A stretch of DNA of 64,000 bases, from positions 1,364,001 through 1,428,000 of the forward strand of contig JAWZYV010017493.1 of NCBI GenBank assembly GCA_038373885.1. Direction: 5' to 3'. Both the position numbers and the translations under genes were made by a program. This stretch comes from Cheiracanthium punctorium (taxonomy: Eukaryota > Arthropoda > Arachnida > Araneae > Cheiracanthiidae). The notes beneath the pieces were generated by a model that made no database searches, had not been told where the DNA came from, and saw nothing but the letters and a program-made list of their open reading frames with translations. Below are positions 62,010 through 64,000 of the stretch, piece after piece; position 1 is the stretch's first letter; every line of letters begins with the position of its first letter.

Positions 62010-63043
62010 GTAAGTATAGTTTACTACATAATACATTGAAATTTAACATTTAGACATACAATATGTGAATTTAAACCCCTTGATGTTTTCGATATTCATT
62101 AATCTTTTTCTTTTCTCTTTCAAAGTTTCTTAATCAATAAAATACATTTTTCAGTATCATTCTTTGTTATAAAACTGTTGCAATTTTCATTTTTATCTTG
62201 TTTTAAAGTTATTCAAATTCTGGAACTTTTAATTATTATCTATTAGTTAGAAAATCATTTCATTTAACATCAGCTAACAAAATTCACACTTTCAAATTGT
62301 GAGTAACAAAATTAATTTGTACCTTAAATACGGTGACAAATGTGCACTCTGTTACCAGACAGAAGGCAAGAAAAATTCAAGTTAAAACAAACATTTCAGT
62401 GTTTATAGTATATCTTATTGAGCAGATATTTAGTTAGCAATTATCATAAATGTTCTATAAATATGACTGCTCAAATTATTAAAAAATAAGTAGATGTGCA
62501 TTTTGTCATCCAGACAGTCCATTTTTCTTTGTGGAAAAAATGAAATATTTTTATTGTAAAAATATCAGTTTATTTTACTTCCTGTCACTAGGTTTTATTT
62601 ATGTACATCAATGCTTAAAAAACAACAGCAAATATGAGTAACAACTAAATTGCAATAAATGAGTAACAACTGAAAAAAGAATACTAATTAAATTAAATTA
62701 ATTTCAGTGAATGATAACTGTACAGCTTTTATCAGTTTTGCCTTTTAAAAACTTAATTTTCCTCGGCTTAAAATAGCTTTCTGAACACTGTTAGGCTTTT
62801 TTTAGTTTAGAAAGATTGAGTTTTAAGCTAAGGAATAGCAAAAGGAAGACTGAATAATAAATAGTCGAAGTAACTGTAAAGTTTCTTGCGCGCGAAGTTG
62901 GTTTAAGCGTTTTTAAAATTAATTAGTTCACTATGTCTAAACCAAAAATATAGCTTAAACAAAGCATCGAGTTTTTATTGAGAAACATTTAAATTGATTG
63001 TAATTTCATCGCATTTACTATATTTAAAGTTGCTTTAAAACTG

Positions 63044-63235
63044 AATTGAAGCCCAATGGTGTGATGTTAACGCTTTGTGTTACCGTGCCTCGGGTACGAG
63101 AGGCAATTTTCGGACCGGGCAAGGCTGACTCATCCTTACGTCCCTTGAGTGGGACGATAAAATAAAGATCAAACTTGCTTATAGACTAAACACTGGGAGC
63201 TCTGCGTCAGCTGACCGTCTGACCGTGGGATATGC
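63044..63235 (+). repeat. SINE-like repeat remnant
   Basis: A GC-richer block with GTGATGTTAACGC, GTGCCTCGGGTACGAGAGGC and an end reading CCCTTGAGTGGGACGATAAA, as in tRNA-derived SINE tails. No second copy was found in the window. Confidence 0.4.
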
Positions 63236-63450
63236 TTCTACACTCCAGAGGTTGCGAAGGCGTAGATCAGAAACGCAGACCTTGCTCCTTAAGGATTGTT
63301 GCACCACCTAGTTTTTTTAGAATTAAATTAAATGAGCTAATATGCAATTATTTCACGGAAATTTCGGTCGATTTTGTTAGTAGATATATACTTAGAGATA
63401 AATTATTTTTTGGAGAGAAGCATAATTATTAAATATTGAGTTAAACGCTA

Positions 63451-63475
63451 AAAATAAATAAATAAATAAATAAAA
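63451..63475. repeat. (AAAT)n microsatellite
   Basis: Five to six units of the tetranucleotide. Confidence 0.9.
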
Positions 63476-64000
63476 ATGTCAAATGAATTCCTGCAATTAA
63501 TGGGTGTTTTGAATTCATTAAGCAGAAAAATAATGTATGCGTGTAAGAGGGAATACCCAGCATTTGAAATTTCTAAGATGCATCTCTTTTATCTGAAAGA
63601 AAGGATTCGAAACTGCGGATAGCAAGACCAGTCTACGGAAGACCGAGCTTTTCTTCAATACCACCACAGCAGCCTTTACGTTATAATCAGGAAGCAAAAC
63701 CTACGAGTCTCTGGAAGACAATCAGTGATCTTAGGGCTGCACCTCATTGCGCAGTAGTTCGAATTGTGTAATTTGATATTGAAATTTTATATCTCTTATT
63801 TTATAACAAACAAATAAACAATTATTTTTTTATGCTAAAACTACACGATAAAATCTTCAATAAGAAATTTCAAATTCTTTTTTTCAGCAGCATGAGCATC
63901 ACTAGCTAGGGTGACCCTTCTCTCCAATATTTTCGAAATTTATGGGCAAAAAGTTTTTTTAAAAATTAAAAAAAACTTTAGTATTTGGTGTATTGTTTTC

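Larger units (their letters stand above)
62010..64000 (+). other. Start of the next intron, no exon seen
   Basis: After the GTAAGT donor this is AT-rich. Acceptor-like TTTTTCAG sites near 62152 and 63890 meet stops within a few codons in phase 0. It contains a SINE-like piece and an (AAAT)n run; otherwise nothing is recognised. Confidence 0.5.

Noticed and set aside
63880..63920. Third coding exon after the TTTTTTTCAG at 63890
   Set aside because: In the required phase 0 it meets a stop at the sixth codon, so it cannot continue the protein beyond a few residues.

Overview
The window reads as animal nuclear DNA. It is strongly AT-rich, has no dense operon-like coding, carries many homopolymer and short tandem runs, tRNA-derived SINEs and several families of short non-autonomous DNA transposons, and shows one gene with very long introns. 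An arthropod is the best guess, perhaps a spider or other chelicerate because of the intron size and TE mix. That is inference; no sequence here names the species.

The only gene I can support is on the + strand and is very sparse. A splice acceptor at 10706-10707 leads into an exon with an in-frame upstream stop, an ATG at 10743 and a hydrophobic N-terminus, ending at a GTAAG donor at 10798. About 51 kb later, a strong polypyrimidine tract and CAG end at 61980. A 29-base exon (61981-62009) follows, ending at a GTAAGT donor. The two pieces join in phase (phase 1) and together make a plausible secretory signal peptide. The mature protein must be encoded beyond 64000, so its identity is unknown. 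Positions 1-10707 would be promoter or 5'-UTR intron, 10798-61980 is one giant intron, and 62010-64000 is the start of the next intron.

The rest is mostly transposon debris. The dominant element is a foldback MITE family with TTAA target duplications and CCCTTT ends (piggyBac-like by these features). There are twelve copies or fragments, near 128, 372, 18456, 20905, 24252, 27016, 34480, 37617, 46111, 46491, 55538 and 58824. Younger copies share a long CpG-rich inverted arm containing AAGATGGCGG, which matches the YY1/Pho binding motif. Other elements are a hAT-like MITE with a near-perfect 8-bp duplication (10057-10409), an AAGCTT-studded TIR element next to a three-unit tandem repeat (28163-28946), a GGGGAAGGTGG-ended element with five internal AAAATGATCC motifs (43593-44487), a second TTAA-flanked element (50000-50515), a CACTA-like element (60771-61614) and a pogo-like element split by a TTAA MITE (37567-38010). 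At least five types of tRNA-derived or tRNA-like SINE are scattered through the window.

Most open reading frames, including the longest (142 codons at 48448), have no recognisable domain and are what an AT-rich 64-kb sequence would give by chance or from repeats. I found no rRNA, no convincing functional tRNA, no CRISPR array and no intact transposase or reverse transcriptase.
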